A DNA stretch of 64,000 nucleotides from Isoetes taiwanensis (GCA_021234155.1 JAJEKV010000038.1:13298213-13362212), one strand, 5' to 3'. Counted from the first letter of the stretch, positions 34,588 through 47,320 are shown. Program-made: numbers and translations. Notes: generated by a model not told the origin, from the letters alone.

Positions 34588-35801
34588 ATGGCCAACACCA
34601 AGAGTGCTCCGGACCCCACTAACCTTACTATCGCCCAGATTTATGCTTTGATAAACTCGGAATATGGCTCACCGACCACCTTTGATTGACATACTTCTAG
34701 ACGAGCTAGTAAACAGGTTTGACAACAATGATAGGATCCCCTATCCCATTTACCACTTCTCGGAGCCATTCTTGATCCGGCTGAACCTTCGCCAGCTCCC
34801 GTACACCATGGCCGAGCAACCCGACTTGGTCATGATGCTGATTAAGTTCTACCCTCCCGAATGTGAGGGACACACCAAGGAGGGGGATATAAGGGATGAG
34901 GCCGACCGCATCAGAAACTTGGCCAGGGAGGATGACCGCCGGGAGATAGAGCGAGCTGATACGACGGCTCGGGGAAGGGAGTACCGGTACTTAGGGGATG
35001 GAGTTGCCGTCATAGACGGTAGGGCGATTGAGATTCCCCCATACCGATGGGATGAAAATCCGCAGCTTCATATAGGGGCAGATCCCCGATATCACCATTG
35101 ATTATTTAATAACCATCCAGATTGATATGAGTCAGCGACCCAACCGGTACCACGCCGAACTTCTTCGCCGCAGTGTAGCAGAACATTATGCTCAGGTTGA
35201 AGAAGACCTTAGGAGAGCCCGGGAGTTCCGGGAAGAGCAGGAGAGGATCGAACGGGAGAAGGTGGAGAAGGCTCGGCAAGACCGGCCGAACCCACAGGGG
35301 GAAGGGGCATCTGGGAGTGGGCAGGGCCCAATCCCAACGGAGCACACGACCGTTAAGCACCGGAGGAAGTCCGTGGCCCGGAAGCCCGGCAGTCAATACA
35401 AGGAAAAACTAAGGACTGTCGGGGCTTTTGGGAAGAACGCGAGCTCCAGCCGGAGGCACCAGCGGGTGGATGCGTCCCGACCAACTATTGGGGCCAAGAC
35501 CGTGCTTGCCTCAAGGGGGCTGCCTCCAAACCCTGCTCCACAGAGGAAACCCCACCGGTACCGCCCCGGCACTGTCGCCTTACGGGAGATCCGTAAGTTT
35601 CAGAAGTCAACCCAACTTCTGATATGGAAGCTCCCCTTTCAGAGGTTGGTTCGGGAGATTGCCCAAGAGTTCAAGACCGACCTCGCTTCCGGACTTTGCC
35701 ATTTTGGCACTCCAAGAGGTCAAAGAGGCTTATCTAGTGGCACTTTTGGTGATGCCAATCTTTTGCGCAATCCACGCAAAGAGGGTCACTATCATGCCTA
35801 A
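34588..35801 (+). pseudogene. Chromovirus extra ORF A (upstream of gag)
   Basis: It starts at ATG 34588 (MANTKSAPDPTNLTIAQIYA). Frameshifts near 34660 and 35085 break about 400 codons. The middle part (LIDILLDELVNRFDNND...) is acidic to neutral. 35160-35290 encodes a coiled coil ([20 protein letters not shown]), followed by a basic Pro/Gly/Ser region ending near 35801. There is no zinc knuckle or protease. The same ORF exists in copy 2 (54695-55910), so it is part of the element. The function is unknown; upstream ORFs are described in some plant Tat/Ogre elements, but this pol is a chromovirus type. Confidence 0.65.
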
Positions 35802-36042
35802 GGATTTAGCCCTCGCCCGTGGGATTTGGGGGCATCCTAGCATATTTTTCTTTGAAGTTTCGATTGTAAATAATTTTTTTGAGATTTAATAAAAAACTTT
35901 TGTTTTGTATTAAGAACCTTTTATTTTGTATTAAATCCGAAAATGCTTTGTCGAAGATAATAAAAAGGGTTAAAAAGGACCTTCAAAGTTTCATTTCATT
36001 TGTCATATCTGTTTTTCTTGCTTCCTCCTCCCTTCTAAGCGC
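35802..36042. other. AT-rich spacer between ORF A and ORF B
   Basis: It contains repeated TTTTGTATTAA motifs (35900, 35925) and no ORF. It is conserved in position in copy 2 (55911-56132), and could be an internal leader or an intron. Confidence 0.45.
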
Positions 36043-37430
36043 CATGGCAGCCACCGACCTTCTTGCATGGTATCAAGGCGGAGAGCATTGGGATCCGCAA
36101 GTGCCCTTCGACTGCTATGGCCCTTGCTATGCCAGCCCTAGACCTCATCACTAATATGCAGCGGCACCCAGTTATGCCAGGTTCTTAGACTTTTACATGG
36201 AGGAGATGCTTCCTTTGTGTATCCCTCTTGGGGCTCCTCCCAATTGTATCTAGAACGGGAGGTAGTCCCGGGATATGTTAGGGGCGACACCCATGCGTAT
36301 GATGTCTTTGAAAGGAAAGCTTCGGATGGGGCAAACACACGCCCGTTATGCGAAGATCGAGGCGATAATATCTTGAGGTTGCCTTAGCCCCTAGCCATCC
36401 TCATGGATCAATACGTTGAGGATGAGACTTTGCTCCTGAGAAAGGCAAACTCCCCGAATCTTCCGAGGAGGGAGAGATGAGCATATAGGCATGGGTGACT
36501 TCGCCCGTTGGAAACAATTGGCGAGGAGATGCCACCCTGCGCCCGGGAGCAAACTGCGCTTGTCGGGGGGCTAGATGCCCTTCCGGTTATTTATCACCAA
36601 GGGCAAGAATATCTTCTCTTGGATGATATCATCACGGACCTATCACATGGTGGCGGATTTAAGCGCCCGGCGTAAGGACCATGTGCTTTATGAGCTAGCG
36701 GAGTATTGTATGGATGATTTCATCGACTTACGCTCCTATTGAGCTTCCCAGGGAGGTGCAGCGACTACTCCAGTTCCGCCAGGGACCATAGAGCCGGGCT
36801 GAGACTTTGCTACGGCCGGGGAACTGGAGATGCGAACCGGCCTCCCAACCCTCACCGGGATGCCTTTACAGCCTATGGGACCTCATGTTCCAAACATTAA
36901 CATGGTTGAGGTTCCTTCCGATTCGGATGAGGAGGGAGAGGACCTATACCATAATCTGCTCATTTGAAGGAAGAGCGGCGGGGAACTTAAGGAGGAAGAA
37001 GTCCCTATGGACTTAGATAAGGAGGTAGCCCGCGTCGGAGAGACCCCAAGAAGGGAAGGTTTTGGGAAACCACCTTACTCGTTTTTTCCTTATCGGCTTT
37101 TCGACGGGGCAAGTTCTTTTTATAGCCCGAGATTTAGGGCGGAGGCTGAAGCATCATGGTGGACCCTCGTGCCCTTTTTCCACATTGGCGGGCACAAGAA
37201 GCTTCCCCATCGATGCGTTTACTTATGTACTCGTCTGAGGGGACCTTGCCTTGACGGCCTTGGGGCCAAGACATTGCACCTTGGATGAGTATGAAGCTCC
37301 TTCGGCGGCCCCCCATTGGTCTGTTGCCTATCCGCCCGGAGGTTGCATCCATTGCGGCTGCCCGCAGTGAGACCCGGGGTGACTCCGCTATGACACGGAC
37401 CGCCGCCACCACCTCCTCGGTCTACAAATG
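36043..37430 (+). pseudogene. Chromovirus extra ORF B, heavily broken
   Basis: It opens at ATG 36043 (MAATDLLAWYQGGEHW). The only long frames are fragments: 36807-37016 and 37007-37288, the latter rich in Phe and His. Copy 2 has the same region at 56133-57500 with different breaks, so a protein of roughly 400 residues was probably encoded. No domain is recognised. Confidence 0.5.
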
Positions 37431-37647
37431 AAGAGGAGGACCTAGCTCTTAAATAATTGTATCCGATATTGTATGGCATATACATGTAGAATTTTGGTTT
37501 GGCAATTTCTAGCCATTCTATAGTTATGATATACCATCTCTTTATCAATTGTGATTATTGTCAATTGTGATTATTGTCTCAATGAATACAATTGAAATTG
37601 TTCTCTTCCATGATGCGTTTTTCTATCTGTTAGAGTTTAGGGCATAA
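37431..37647. other. Short AT-rich spacer
   Basis: It contains a 17-bp direct duplication TCAATTGTGATTATTG at about 37545-37577, single in copy 2, and no ORF. Confidence 0.45.
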
Positions 37648-37902
37648 ATGAAATTGTTCAATGTTCTATATTCATTTCTATCGTCTTCTGGAAGAAACAC
37701 TTTCGAGGAATATGAGGAGAGGATTACAGACCTGATAAGGAGGGATGATCCAGGGGCTGACCCGGACTATGGCCAAAGGTATGGGGAGTACCCAGAATGG
37801 GACGAAAGTTACGAGATGGAACCCGCGCCACCAGGGGAGCCCTACGATCCAGCCAAAGGCATGGAGATAGTTAACATTCTCGAGCGAGCCTACGAGGACT
37901 GA
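37648..37902 (+). pseudogene. Chromovirus extra ORF C, acidic
   Basis: It encodes EEYEERITDLIRRDDPGADP then an acidic Tyr/Pro-rich tail ending in ERAYED. Copy 2 has a version at 57700-58044. It may be the end of ORF B or a separate short ORF. Function unknown. Confidence 0.45.
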
Positions 37903-38454
37903 AGCAAACTCTTAAATTAAAATACATGGGACTATTGGGACATGTCAAGGCCGCGAAAGCTTTCGAGGGCGTAGCGACCACATGTGGCAAATCTTCTATG
38001 CATTAAGGAGGCTTTTCAATCTCCCCTTATTATTAGCCCAACGCTAAATTACCAATTTGTAATAGTCGGGCACGGCGCGATACAAGCTTCGTTAGGGTGT
38101 ATGCGTGAAAAGTGTTAAGCTACTCAATCTTGTACCCCTTTGCGAACCCCTAGGCCCGGTCTCTTCATTTTGTTCTTTTTCTTGTATGTGAGTTGAACTT
38201 CAAATCTCAATGTATAATGTCCGTCCTTGTACTAAATCTTTGTATCAACTTGTGTTACTATCAATGTCTTGAACTATAATAGAATGATTGTTTTTTTCAC
38301 CTAATAAGGATCTTTGCCATTGTACTTTTCTTGTATTCTTTCTCTAACTGATCCAAAATGGCCTTGTTGTGATACCTTATGTCACCATAAATTAAAACAC
38401 ACCTTTGTATCTTTGGATATAGGCGGTTACCCTAGCGCCGGCTAGCGAGCGCCC
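37903..38454. other. Leader upstream of gag
   Basis: Non-coding and AT-rich. Copy 2 has the equivalent at 58045-58444. It may hold the promoter, or an intron acceptor, for gag-pol. Confidence 0.4.
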
Positions 38455-39216
38455 TCAAATGCCAGTAGACTAACACTTGAACAGGAACTTATGCTAATGA
38501 AGAGGCAATTAGGCGAGTTGCAAGCGTATGTGTTGCATGCCAATCCACCCCAGCATATACAAGAAGACGGACCGGAGTTACCTCCGCCACCGCCAAGTCC
38601 ACCTACACAGAGGAGGCCCCATGCTAAACGTCATCGAAGTTCCTCTAGGGATAGCGCCACCTCCTCAAAATCAGCCAATTCTGTGTCTTCTGAGTCGTCG
38701 GTATCAGCTGGTGACCATGCGAAGCGCCGAGATAAGGAGTACCGCAAGACGGTTGATACAACCATAACTAGTATATGGAAAAATAGGAAACTGGCCCAGT
38801 TTGATGGGAAGTCTAGAGGCGGTTTGAATGCAGAGTTCTGGTTGGACGAAATGAAGGAGTTTGGGAAGTCCTATGGCATGACAGAAAAGGATACAGGAAA
38901 GGTTGCCACCACCAACCTTACAGGAGCTGCCCGTATTTGGTGGAAGGGCTATGCAAGAGCCAAGCATCTGGATAGAAGCAGGTGCAAGTTTAAGAAGTTT
39001 GCCAAAGCCTTTAAGTCGCATTATGTGCCCCGTGCGCACAAATGCCAACAAATTCAAACCTTCTACAGGTTAGAGCAGAAGGGTATGTCAGTTCAGGCCT
39101 ACACTGACGAATTTATGCGCTTGAGGCTGTATGTACCAGGTATGAATGAAAAGAGAGCGGTGGAGGGCTACATTGAAGGGTTGGCCCCTCAATTAAGCGA
39201 ATGGTTAAGGCCATAG
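38455..39216 (+). pseudogene. Chromovirus gag
   Basis: The open part starts near 38485 (LMLMKRQLGELQAYVLHANP), runs through a Pro-rich then Ser/Arg-rich linker, and includes a Retrotrans_gag-type capsid domain (FWLDEMKEFGKSYGM...GAARIWWKGYARAKH...) to 39216. The start lies upstream in broken sequence; copy 2 keeps it as an ATG at 58445. The protein packages the element RNA. Confidence 0.82.
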
Positions 39217-40100
39217 ACCCGAAAATCGATTCGCGGAGGCTGAGGCTAAAGCATTGAGCCTCGAGGAGGACACACCAAAGAACCGATATCAGCGTCCCGC
39301 TCCCTTACCTGCCCGTACGGCCGTCCACACCTTACAAACCCGCTTCGCCAAGTCCGGGGCCCTCTCGTGAGAACTCTTATGGCCGCCCGGAAAAAGAAAG
39401 TCACCTTCGGCCGCGGCCGATAAACGAGAACAATGTCGGTAAGGAAGTTCGAACCTCTTAGTCTATTCCTAAAGAGGCCGAGAACAGCTCGTAGAGATAA
39501 GGCATGCTTCAGGTGTATGCAGCCGGGCACTTTATCGCGAGAATTGTCCTTATGTCCCGCGTGGTGCCCGGTGGCCATGGCCGACCTCGATTGGGGCGAT
39601 CTTGAATCAACACAACTTTGTCGAGGAGGAGGCTCCCAGTACATACGGTCGTCTCATATCCTTGCGGCTATAGAAACCGGCAATCTTTGAAAAGTCGACT
39701 GCGGTCATTTCCACCATAGGTCAAGTAGTAGGCGGTAAGCCTTTTTGTAATTCTTATGGATACGGGAAGTACACATAATTTTGCTTCTCCTAAAATGGCC
39801 CAGGTCTTCTGACTTGAAACATTGAGGTCCCGACCGAGGCACATCACTCTAGCCCGATGGTAAGGTCGGACATACTCATGGCCGTCGCATCAATCTCAAG
39901 ATGCAGGTTGCCCGTGCACCGATTGCTTTGGGTGCGAGTTGATGGATATTGGCAAATCGACCTCATTGTTGGTATGGAATTCTTGGCATCTGCAAAAGCC
40001 AACATAGGCTGCGAGAAGCGGAAGTTACCTTCAACGCGGCTAATGGAGTCAGCGTGACTATAAAAGGTGAACCATTCAACCCTATCATGCGGTCTATGTC
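39217..40100 (+). pseudogene. Chromovirus gag zinc knuckle and protease
   Basis: A damaged CCHC knuckle (ACFRCMQPG...) lies near 39505. The protease active site reads MDTGSTHNFASP at 39756-39791, with the catalytic DTGS intact. DLIVGMEFLASAKANI near 39962-40009 is the usual protease C-terminal motif. Several frameshifts separate these pieces. Confidence 0.7.
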
Positions 40101-41600
40101 CATCGGTGGTTAGATAAAGCTATATGCAAAGGAAAAGCTCCTCTGCGTCATTAGGCTTGCCTCCATTGAGTCGGATGCTAAGCGAAGCAAGTAATCGATA
40201 CCTTGCCGAGGGGGATTGCTCATCTTCTCCAGAAATTCGATGATATTTTTTCGATGAAATCCGAGAAGCTTCCTCCTTTTAGAGGGTGGAATGTGAGATA
40301 GCTTTAGAGCCGGTACTAAGCCTACCCGGCGAAGGCCCGTGCAGCATGAGTCCTCCGAGGTTGGCGAGCTTAAGAAGCAACTTCGGGGAGTTACTAAACC
40401 TAGGTTTCATTCGACCTAGTGTTTAGCCCTTTTGGCGCTCTATTCTTTTGTTAAGAAAAAGGACGGCTCCTTGAGGATGTGTATTGATTATCGGCAACTC
40501 AACAAGCATACCATCAAGAATCGCTATGCTTTGCCTAGAGCAGATGATCTAATGGACCGTTGCAAGGGGCTAAGTATTTCTCAAAGATTGATCTACGCTC
40601 GGGATACCATCAAATAAGGATTAAAGGGGAGGACATCCATAAATCTGCTTTTAAGCACTAGATATGGGCATTATGAGTTCTGATTTATGCCTTTTGGATT
40701 AACTAATGCCCGAGCAACTTTCATGCGATTGATGAATGATGTCTTCCGACAATACTTGGATGATTTTGTTGTTATTTTCTTTGACGACATTCTCATCTAT
40801 AGTAAGACACTAGAGGAGCATGAGAAGCATCTTCGATTAGCCCTACAAAAGCTAAGGCGTCATCAGCTCTATGCCAAGTTCTCTAAGTGCAAGTTTGCCA
40901 CTCCGAAGGTCGATTATTTGGGCCATGTCATTTTATTGAGAGGAATTGCTACTGAGATCCGCAAAGATAGAGGCCGTAAGGGAATGGCCTATTCCAGGAA
41001 ATGTTTCCGAAGTTCGAAGCTTCTTGGGATTAGCAGGATATTATCGGAAATTTGTAAAGGATTTTGCGAAGATTGCAGCGCCTCTTACAAATCTTACGAA
41101 GCATGAGAAGGTAAAGGATTGGATGGAGCCTTTGGAAGGATAAAGGTTCGAAAGTTTCCGGCAGCTTAAAGATGCCTTAACGTCGGCACCGGTTCTCACA
41201 TTGCCCGATCACGAGAAGGATAAACTAGTGGCAACCGATGCCGGTAAGATTGCCACCGGTGGAGTCCCTAATGCGGGAGGAGGGGGTTATGCCTATGATT
41301 CAAAAGAAAATGAAGCGAGACGGAAGGCGAGATATCCTACCCATGATCGGGAATTGTTAGCCGTTGTCCATGCCTTGCGGATATGGAGACACTACCTTCT
41401 TGGTAGAAGATTCCAGTTGGACACGGATCATCAAAGTCTCCGTTATTTATCCACCCAGCCAAATCTCAACCTCCGTCAGAGGAGATGGATGGAATTCTTG
41501 GAGGAGTATGACTTTGAGATTATGTACAAGCCCGGCAAGCACAATGTGGTTCTTGGATGCGTTAATCACGCCATCCCTTAGTGACCCGAACCCATTGTAA
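40101..41600 (+). pseudogene. Chromovirus reverse transcriptase and RNase H
   Basis: RT motifs: [17 protein letters not shown] (40450-40500), [12 protein letters not shown] (40687), and FDDILIYS with the catalytic Asp pair (about 40780). RNase H includes ATDAGKIATGG (41233) and LDTDHQSLRYLSTQPNL (41418). Frameshifts occur near 40600-40680, 40950, 41145 and 41290. The corresponding tract in copy 2 has different breaks. Confidence 0.85.
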
Positions 41601-42640
41601 TGCCATTTCTACACTCACGGTGAGTTTGGGAAGCACATAGAATGACATTGGCCCTGATTCCGAGTTCGGGATGTTTGGGATAGTTTGGCTAAGGAAGCTT
41701 CATACCTGAGATAAGGAGCGTGAAGCTTTCGTTTAGTACAAGAAAGAAGGCAACTTGTTATATTACAAGGATAAGTTGTGTGTACCTCGAGACTTCGGGG
41801 AGTTAAGTAAGCTCATTCTCCATGATACACACAACAGCCCCCTATGAGCTGGACACGCAGGTTTTATGAAGACCTACTTTAAGATTAAGCTCCACTATTT
41901 TTCGGCCTTCGATGAAAAAGGACATTGCCAAGTACATTAAGCGATTAATCGGTGTGTCCAGCAAACCAAAGCTGAGCAGTTAAGGATTCCAGGCGAATTG
42001 CAACCCCTGGATGTGCCCAACGCCAAATGGGAAGTGATAACCATGGATTTCATTGTGGGCCTTCCACGAACTCTCCGTGGATATGATGCCTTAATATGGT
42101 AGTGGTTGACAAATTGTCGAAGATGGCTCATTTCTTGCCATGTCGTACCACGGATACAGCCTTCGATACTGCTCTGCTATTTGCCAAGGAGATCTTCAGG
42201 TTGCATGGAATGCCACGAGTTATTATATCCGACAGGGATCCCAAATTTGTAAGTGCATTCTGGAAAGATTTCTTTGCCACCATCCAGACCAAGCTTGCTA
42301 TGAGTACGGCATATCATCCTCAAACAGATGGTCAAGCGAGCGTACCAATCATTATAGAGGATATCTTTGCGAAGTTATGTGTATTGAGTAAGCAATCACA
42401 ATGGGGTGACTATATTTATCACAGTCGAGTTTGCCTACAACAGCATGAAGCAGGAGTCTTCCAGAATGTCTCCCTTTATGATAAACTATGGGTATCAATG
42501 TCTTACTCCAGACACATGGCATAACCCCATTTCTAAGGTGGAAGTTTCTCAACAACTCCTCTTGGAGATGCAAGCTCTGATCGAAGAAGTTCGTGGTTAC
42601 TTATTAGGTGTTGCGGTCGGCGGAAAAGAGTGTAGCCGAT
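41601..42640 (+). pseudogene. Chromovirus integrase
   Basis: The zinc-finger part (HDTHNSP...AGHAGFMKTYFKI) lies near 41820-41895 and is damaged. The catalytic core reads DFIVGLPRTLRGYDAL (about 42048), VVVDKLSKMAHFL (42099) and IISDRDPKFVSAFW (about 42213-42260), with AYHPQTDGQ at 42311-42337. The last Glu region is altered by a frameshift. Confidence 0.85.
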
Positions 42641-43110
42641 AAACCTGAGAACCCCACGCGTTTTCAGGTGGGTGAATCGGTTTGGCTTAAGATTAAGGTA
42701 AAACAAGCCAAGCTTAAGATAGGCAACTGCAAGAAGTTGGCACCGGATGGGCTGGACCGTTCAAAATTATTGAGCGTGTTGGAAGCGGCATATCGCTTGG
42801 ATTTGCCGCCCGGCGAAGATCCACAAGGTCTTTCACGTGAGTCTTAAAACAACACACCCACGACCCCGAGGAGGTTTTGGACACCCCAACCCTCCTCGAA
42901 ATATGACAGAGGAGCAGCTGGAGATAGTGCACAAGCTCTTCTTGATCGAGCTTATAAACAAACCAGAAGGACTCAAATGTTGCAATACTTGGTTAAGTGG
43001 AAGCACTTACCAGTTGAGGATGCTACTTGGGTGATGAAGATAGACCTTGACAAGCATTATCTGGACTTCATGCGGGAATCTCAAGGCCATCCATCAACGA
43101 TGCTATCAAC
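42641..43110 (+). pseudogene. Chromovirus integrase C-terminus with chromodomain
   Basis: LQYLVKWKHLPVEDATWVMK in about 42977-43036 is a chromodomain core, with aromatic and acidic residues in the usual positions. Chromodomains of this type guide integration to heterochromatin marked by histone methylation, which could explain the nesting here. The segment between the core and the chromodomain is frameshifted. Confidence 0.85.
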
Positions 43111-43764
43111 CCCTTGGCCAGTAAGCTTGGAAGCTTAATTGCCAAGAGTAGCGCCCTAGAGGGGTAGAGGCATCATAAATAATAATAGTTACCGATGATG
43201 AGATCACCTTGTGTTCTCTAGGACGTGGGGTACTGTCAATGTTGACCTGACCACGGGTTGTTTGGAGAGCATATAGTAATAGGCCGCGTTCATCTCGGCT
43301 ATAAGGGGAACTTGGCCATTCCCTATGCTGCAATGAATTGCAAACCATAGGCATGATAGGTTCCCAGGTAGATAGAATTTTCTTTTATTTATTTTAAGGG
43401 GGTGGCCCCTTCAACCACAATCTAATTCTATATACTAATATCTTGACATGTATGCGGAGGCGGTGGCGATGTGACCTCGCCCATGTTAAAGGGTTCTTTG
43501 ATGGCCCGAACTTCTTCGGTTTTATTTTGTCTACACATCATGTTTTTTTGTTACTCTCATGTTGGTATTGGACTTAGGTCCTTGAACTTTTTATTATGAT
43601 AATCATGTGAAATGCACCTTGGTGCTTAAAAGCATTTTCAACTTTAAAGTTTTTAATATATATTACCTTCAGAAATAAGGGATTACCTTCCTTCATAATG
43701 TCATATCCTACAAGTGTATCTAACCCTAATGCTGAGGACAGCATTACTTCTAAGGAGGGGAGAA
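43111..43764 (+). other. Chromovirus 3' UTR and polypurine tract
   Basis: No ORF. The sequence is nearly identical to 63114-63758 of copy 2. It ends AAGGAGGGGAGAA at about 43752-43764, the purine tract priming plus-strand synthesis, directly before TGTGACG. Confidence 0.75.
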
Positions 43765-43935
43765 TGTGACGTTCCAAGTATTTATACGGTATATGTATGA
43801 ATACATGGACACGTCACCCAAAGATAGATCTTGCCACCATGAAGTATGGTAACCTAGGGGGTTGACCTAAAAGGGATTTAATTAGCTATGTTGATTAAAT
43901 CATTAAGGATAATAACCTATGATTAAGGGAATTAA
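43765..43935 (+). repeat. Chromovirus LTR2, first part
   Basis: TGTGACGTTCCAAGTATTTA to GGGAATTAA matches LTR1 32397-32565 with few changes. Beyond 43935 the sequence departs from LTR1 but stays identical to LTR3 (63935-64000). Confidence 0.85.
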
Positions 43936-44248
43936 ATGGGTAAAAGAAAGCTAGGGTGTCTTACATTTGGCCAAATGTAGAGTAAGAGATGTATCACATT
44001 TCAAATACATAACCTTTTTTTAGTATGTACATAATAGCTATATTATGGAATCTTTTTTTTCGGAACTACTTGCCACGTCAATTAAAACGCTAATCATGAA
44101 GCGATTTCAATTCTCACCAGAACCACTCCAAGAAAGCACGAAATTTAGGGAGAATTTCCCACTTTAAAACTAAAACTTAAAAAGCCTACTCGAGTTTCCC
44201 TCCTTCTTGCCAGAATTCCTCCAGCTAACCCTAAACCACGCAAGAACC
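43936..44248. other. Left end and probable promoter of the transposase-like gene
   Basis: It contains a palindrome TACATTTGGCCAAATGTA at 43962-43979 and GTAC/ACAT-rich sequence, then a leader with no ORF to the ATG at 44249. LTR3 carries the first part. Confidence 0.4.
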
Positions 44249-47200
44249 ATGATGAACAACGAAGGAACAGAAATGGCGCAAGAAGATTGCAATATCGGGA
44301 ATGTGACAAAGAAAATGAAGCGTAAGATTGATGAAATTTGTAAATTTATATATGATCAGGTTCAAGATTTACGTCCTGTGCAAAGGAGAGCTTTAGCAGT
44401 GAAAACTGTTCGGGATGAAAGGCTGCACTTCTTTTTTGAACCTGCCATTGGAAATCCAGCGCAAGCAATTCTGAAGGATACTATGCTAAAAATATCCGTG
44501 AAGGTCTGCAGGAAGTGAAACAAGCAAATAGCAATGATAAATTAGCAGCTAAGCATTCCCTGTTATCAATGATTGTTGGTGAGAATGGAAAACTCAGGCA
44601 AAAAGGAGTAGCCTCCAGAATTCTTCAAGTGCAAGCAAGAAACCTCACAAAAGCTGCAATTAGAAGAAAGCGGATGTCATTATCAGGTGCTAATATGTGG
44701 GCCTGGCAGGAAGGCAACCCAGGGCAGACATGCTTCCGGAATCAACCAAACAGTTGGTAAATGAGTTTTGGTTAACCCACACAAAAACTTCTCCAAAATG
44801 CAGGGGATGTCGGGGAAGAAAAAGGACACTTCCAATCCGGTTTTTGGACATGCCCCGGTCGGGTTTTAAGTCTTTTAATCCTCTTTCTTGCAAGCTTGAT
44901 AGAAGCTAGCTTACGTGCATCTGGATAAGTTTAGTAATCCTATTTGCATTCCATGTAAGGGATGTATCGATATACATTGAAGTACATCCAACTACAATAA
45001 TTATATTTTTACACTTGGAGTCTTGAATGAGCTATGTTTAGCGGGAAAAGTACTTGGATGTACTTCGATTACATCAATGTGGCATAAGGCAGAAAATGTG
45101 TTGAAAGTCAGGCTGTGTTATTATAGTCTTGCTTTTTGTAGTTCCCAAGTACATTATAGTACATTTTAAGCTTTCCTGATCTCAAGATAGTTTTTAAAGA
45201 TAGGGTGATACATAAAAGTATTTAAATGTACTTCCTTCCATAAGAAAAGTATGAAATACATACATCTGTAATACAGTGATACTGTCTGTGACCTGGTTAC
45301 ATATTGAGTTTTTTTATGTACATCTGGAACTCTTTGGAGTACATTATTTATACATTTATACATATCATGTACAGGGTATGTACGATGTTGTGGTATAGTA
45401 GTTGAATGTATATCAAATCATGATCTGAGTGCCATAGAACTAATGCAATGTCTGCAACATCTTTGAATTCGTAAGTAGTTCTAATTTATATCTTACTTAT
45501 ACATGCCATTTTTTCCTTGCAGAGTGAATTGTATGAGATGTTCAAAGATGAACATCACGAAGTGAAGATTAGCATCGGAAAGTTCGAGGCTGCTTAAGCC
45601 TCGTGTGAGAAGGTTGAAAGAGAGGAACACATCTTTCTTTGCGTGAAGCATGAACAAAAACTGATCTATCTGAGGAAAGCTTTTAGCGTCCTGAGGAGCA
45701 AATTTCATGCCAACTGTACATGTTCTTGTGGTGTTTGTGCAGCAGATGAGAACAATGGCGTCTTCCAAGCTCCTTCTAAAACATTTCAAAATGTTGGTGC
45801 TATGTGGAGAGAGCTACGATTACGTGACAAGGAAGGCGAAGAGTGGCATAGTTTGATCTGTGTCAAGGGAGAGTGCCAGGCTGTGGCAAAAATATTCAAA
45901 TCTGTCCTAAGGAGAAAGAGTCGCGAGAATGAGAACATTGAATGGCAAGTTTACAAGTCACGTGAGCGAACCTTCCAAAGCCGGCACTTCAAGGAGGTTG
46001 AAGCTTGTTCTTGGCGGGACTCCGGTACATTGCTTGACAAGATGTTTCAGCACCTTACAAAGTTCACTATTCACAACTTTTCAGCCAAGTTGGCGAGCAA
46101 ACAATTCAGGAAATCGATGCAAAATTTGAGGATGATTACATTTTATCGATGTGGACTTTCGCGAGAGAACTACACTTTGCGACCATTCGGGGAGGTTCGA
46201 TCAGAGCATTGGAACAATGACCGATAACTATTCCGGTGCATATAACCATGATGAAAGTCAATGGCGGAGCTGAAAAAAAACTGTTCATTTGTATGTTTCC
46301 GATGTTATGAAGCATGATGCTTTCTTTTGTTCGTTTGCACTCAAGAAGCACCATATTTGGATGATGCAAAAGGTTTTGGCCACATCAAATACCATGTCAT
46401 GTGGTGCGATGGGTGTCTTTGCTTTCGGTTTAAAGTGTTCTCGAGCCTTTTATTTGAATGTGGCCCAATATTATAACAATTATAAAATTAGGATCGTGGA
46501 ATTATTTTGGCTCGAGGCCATGGAAAAGGAGAACATGATGGGCGGTGCTTTGGAGAAAAGGTTCCTAGCGAGGCGAGCAAAGGAAAGAGAATGGTGTTCC
46601 GATTTTGGGTGCCAACTACTGCTTGCACTTTCTTTGAGACAAAAGAAGTGCAAAATGGGCCAGAGTCATATGGGAGGTGATGGCGAAGACATTACTTGAG
46701 GGGACCCTCGTTCAGATTGTGAGACATTGCACAGTACTCTAGCTATACATTGTGTGTGCACTATTAATCCGGTGACCCAACACTTGTCATGTATAGATCC
46801 CTGTCATGTTTTTGCAATGGTTGCTTGAATTTCAGATGGGGAGAATGTGATAATCTCGAGCATTGTGGTGCGTGGAAGGGCACAAAGCGGAGCCTAGTTC
46901 GGCCCGGTCGGCGAACAAGAAGAGCTAGTTGGTTTTTATGCGGTGATGAGCAAGAACTATCCGATGTACTCAAATTGGAGACATATTTGCATCTTTTGCT
47001 GCCCCGGGGAATCATGAAAATGTTCCATACTTAGTCCTCCTATCGTGAAGGAGATGCATATTCTTGGGAAGATGTGATTGGCGACTATGGAAATAGAATG
47101 CTTGCTGGTGAGCGGGGTTATAGCTGGTCATTACTATCAAGCTGCTACAAGGCACAAAGCACAAGTACAAGTTCTTTGGATGACAAAATAGTATTGGTAC

Positions 47201-47320
47201 CGGTGAATCATAATGGAGCAAAGTTCACGATCACGGCCCGTCAAGCATAAGTTGAAGGGGGCACGTCGGCATATATGATCACCGCGAGAGGTGCATGACA
47301 TGCTTATATCAAGCCTACGA
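44249..47320 (+). pseudogene. Transposase-like gene of the HGKG type, multi-exon, broken
   Basis: ATG at 44249 follows CAAGAACC. The N-terminal part is basic and helical (44249-44905). A likely intron at about 44905-45522 ends TTTTTTCCTTGCAG. Next comes ELYEMFKDEHHEVKISIGKF, then a Cys cluster (CTCSCGVCAADENN, 45718-45762). The core has an E-N-Y motif followed by VRSEHWNND (46150-46220), SDVMKHDAFF (about 46297-46330), and HGKGEHDG at 46520-46543 in a shifted frame. This order, with D-F-x-E-N, a Gln/His-Trp box and an HGKG-x-x-DG ending, is found in a group of transposase-like proteins mostly known to me from animals. At least three indels, some inside the DFxEN motif, break it. The DDE role is inferred from the motifs. 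Confidence 0.55.

Noticed and set aside
35106-35396. Minus-strand frame in ORF A
   Set aside because: Antisense shadow of a coiled-coil region rich in Arg/Glu codons, which are open on the reverse strand.
32397-43764. Tat/Ogre assignment because of ORFs before gag
   Set aside because: The integrase ends in a chromodomain and the RT/integrase motifs are chromovirus type.
44249-47320. Assignment to the KDZ (Kyakuja-Dileera-Zisupton) transposons because of the Ulp1 partner
   Set aside because: The core motifs (E-N-Y, H-W, HGKG-x-x-DG) do not match what I know of the KDZ transposase; the superfamily is left open.
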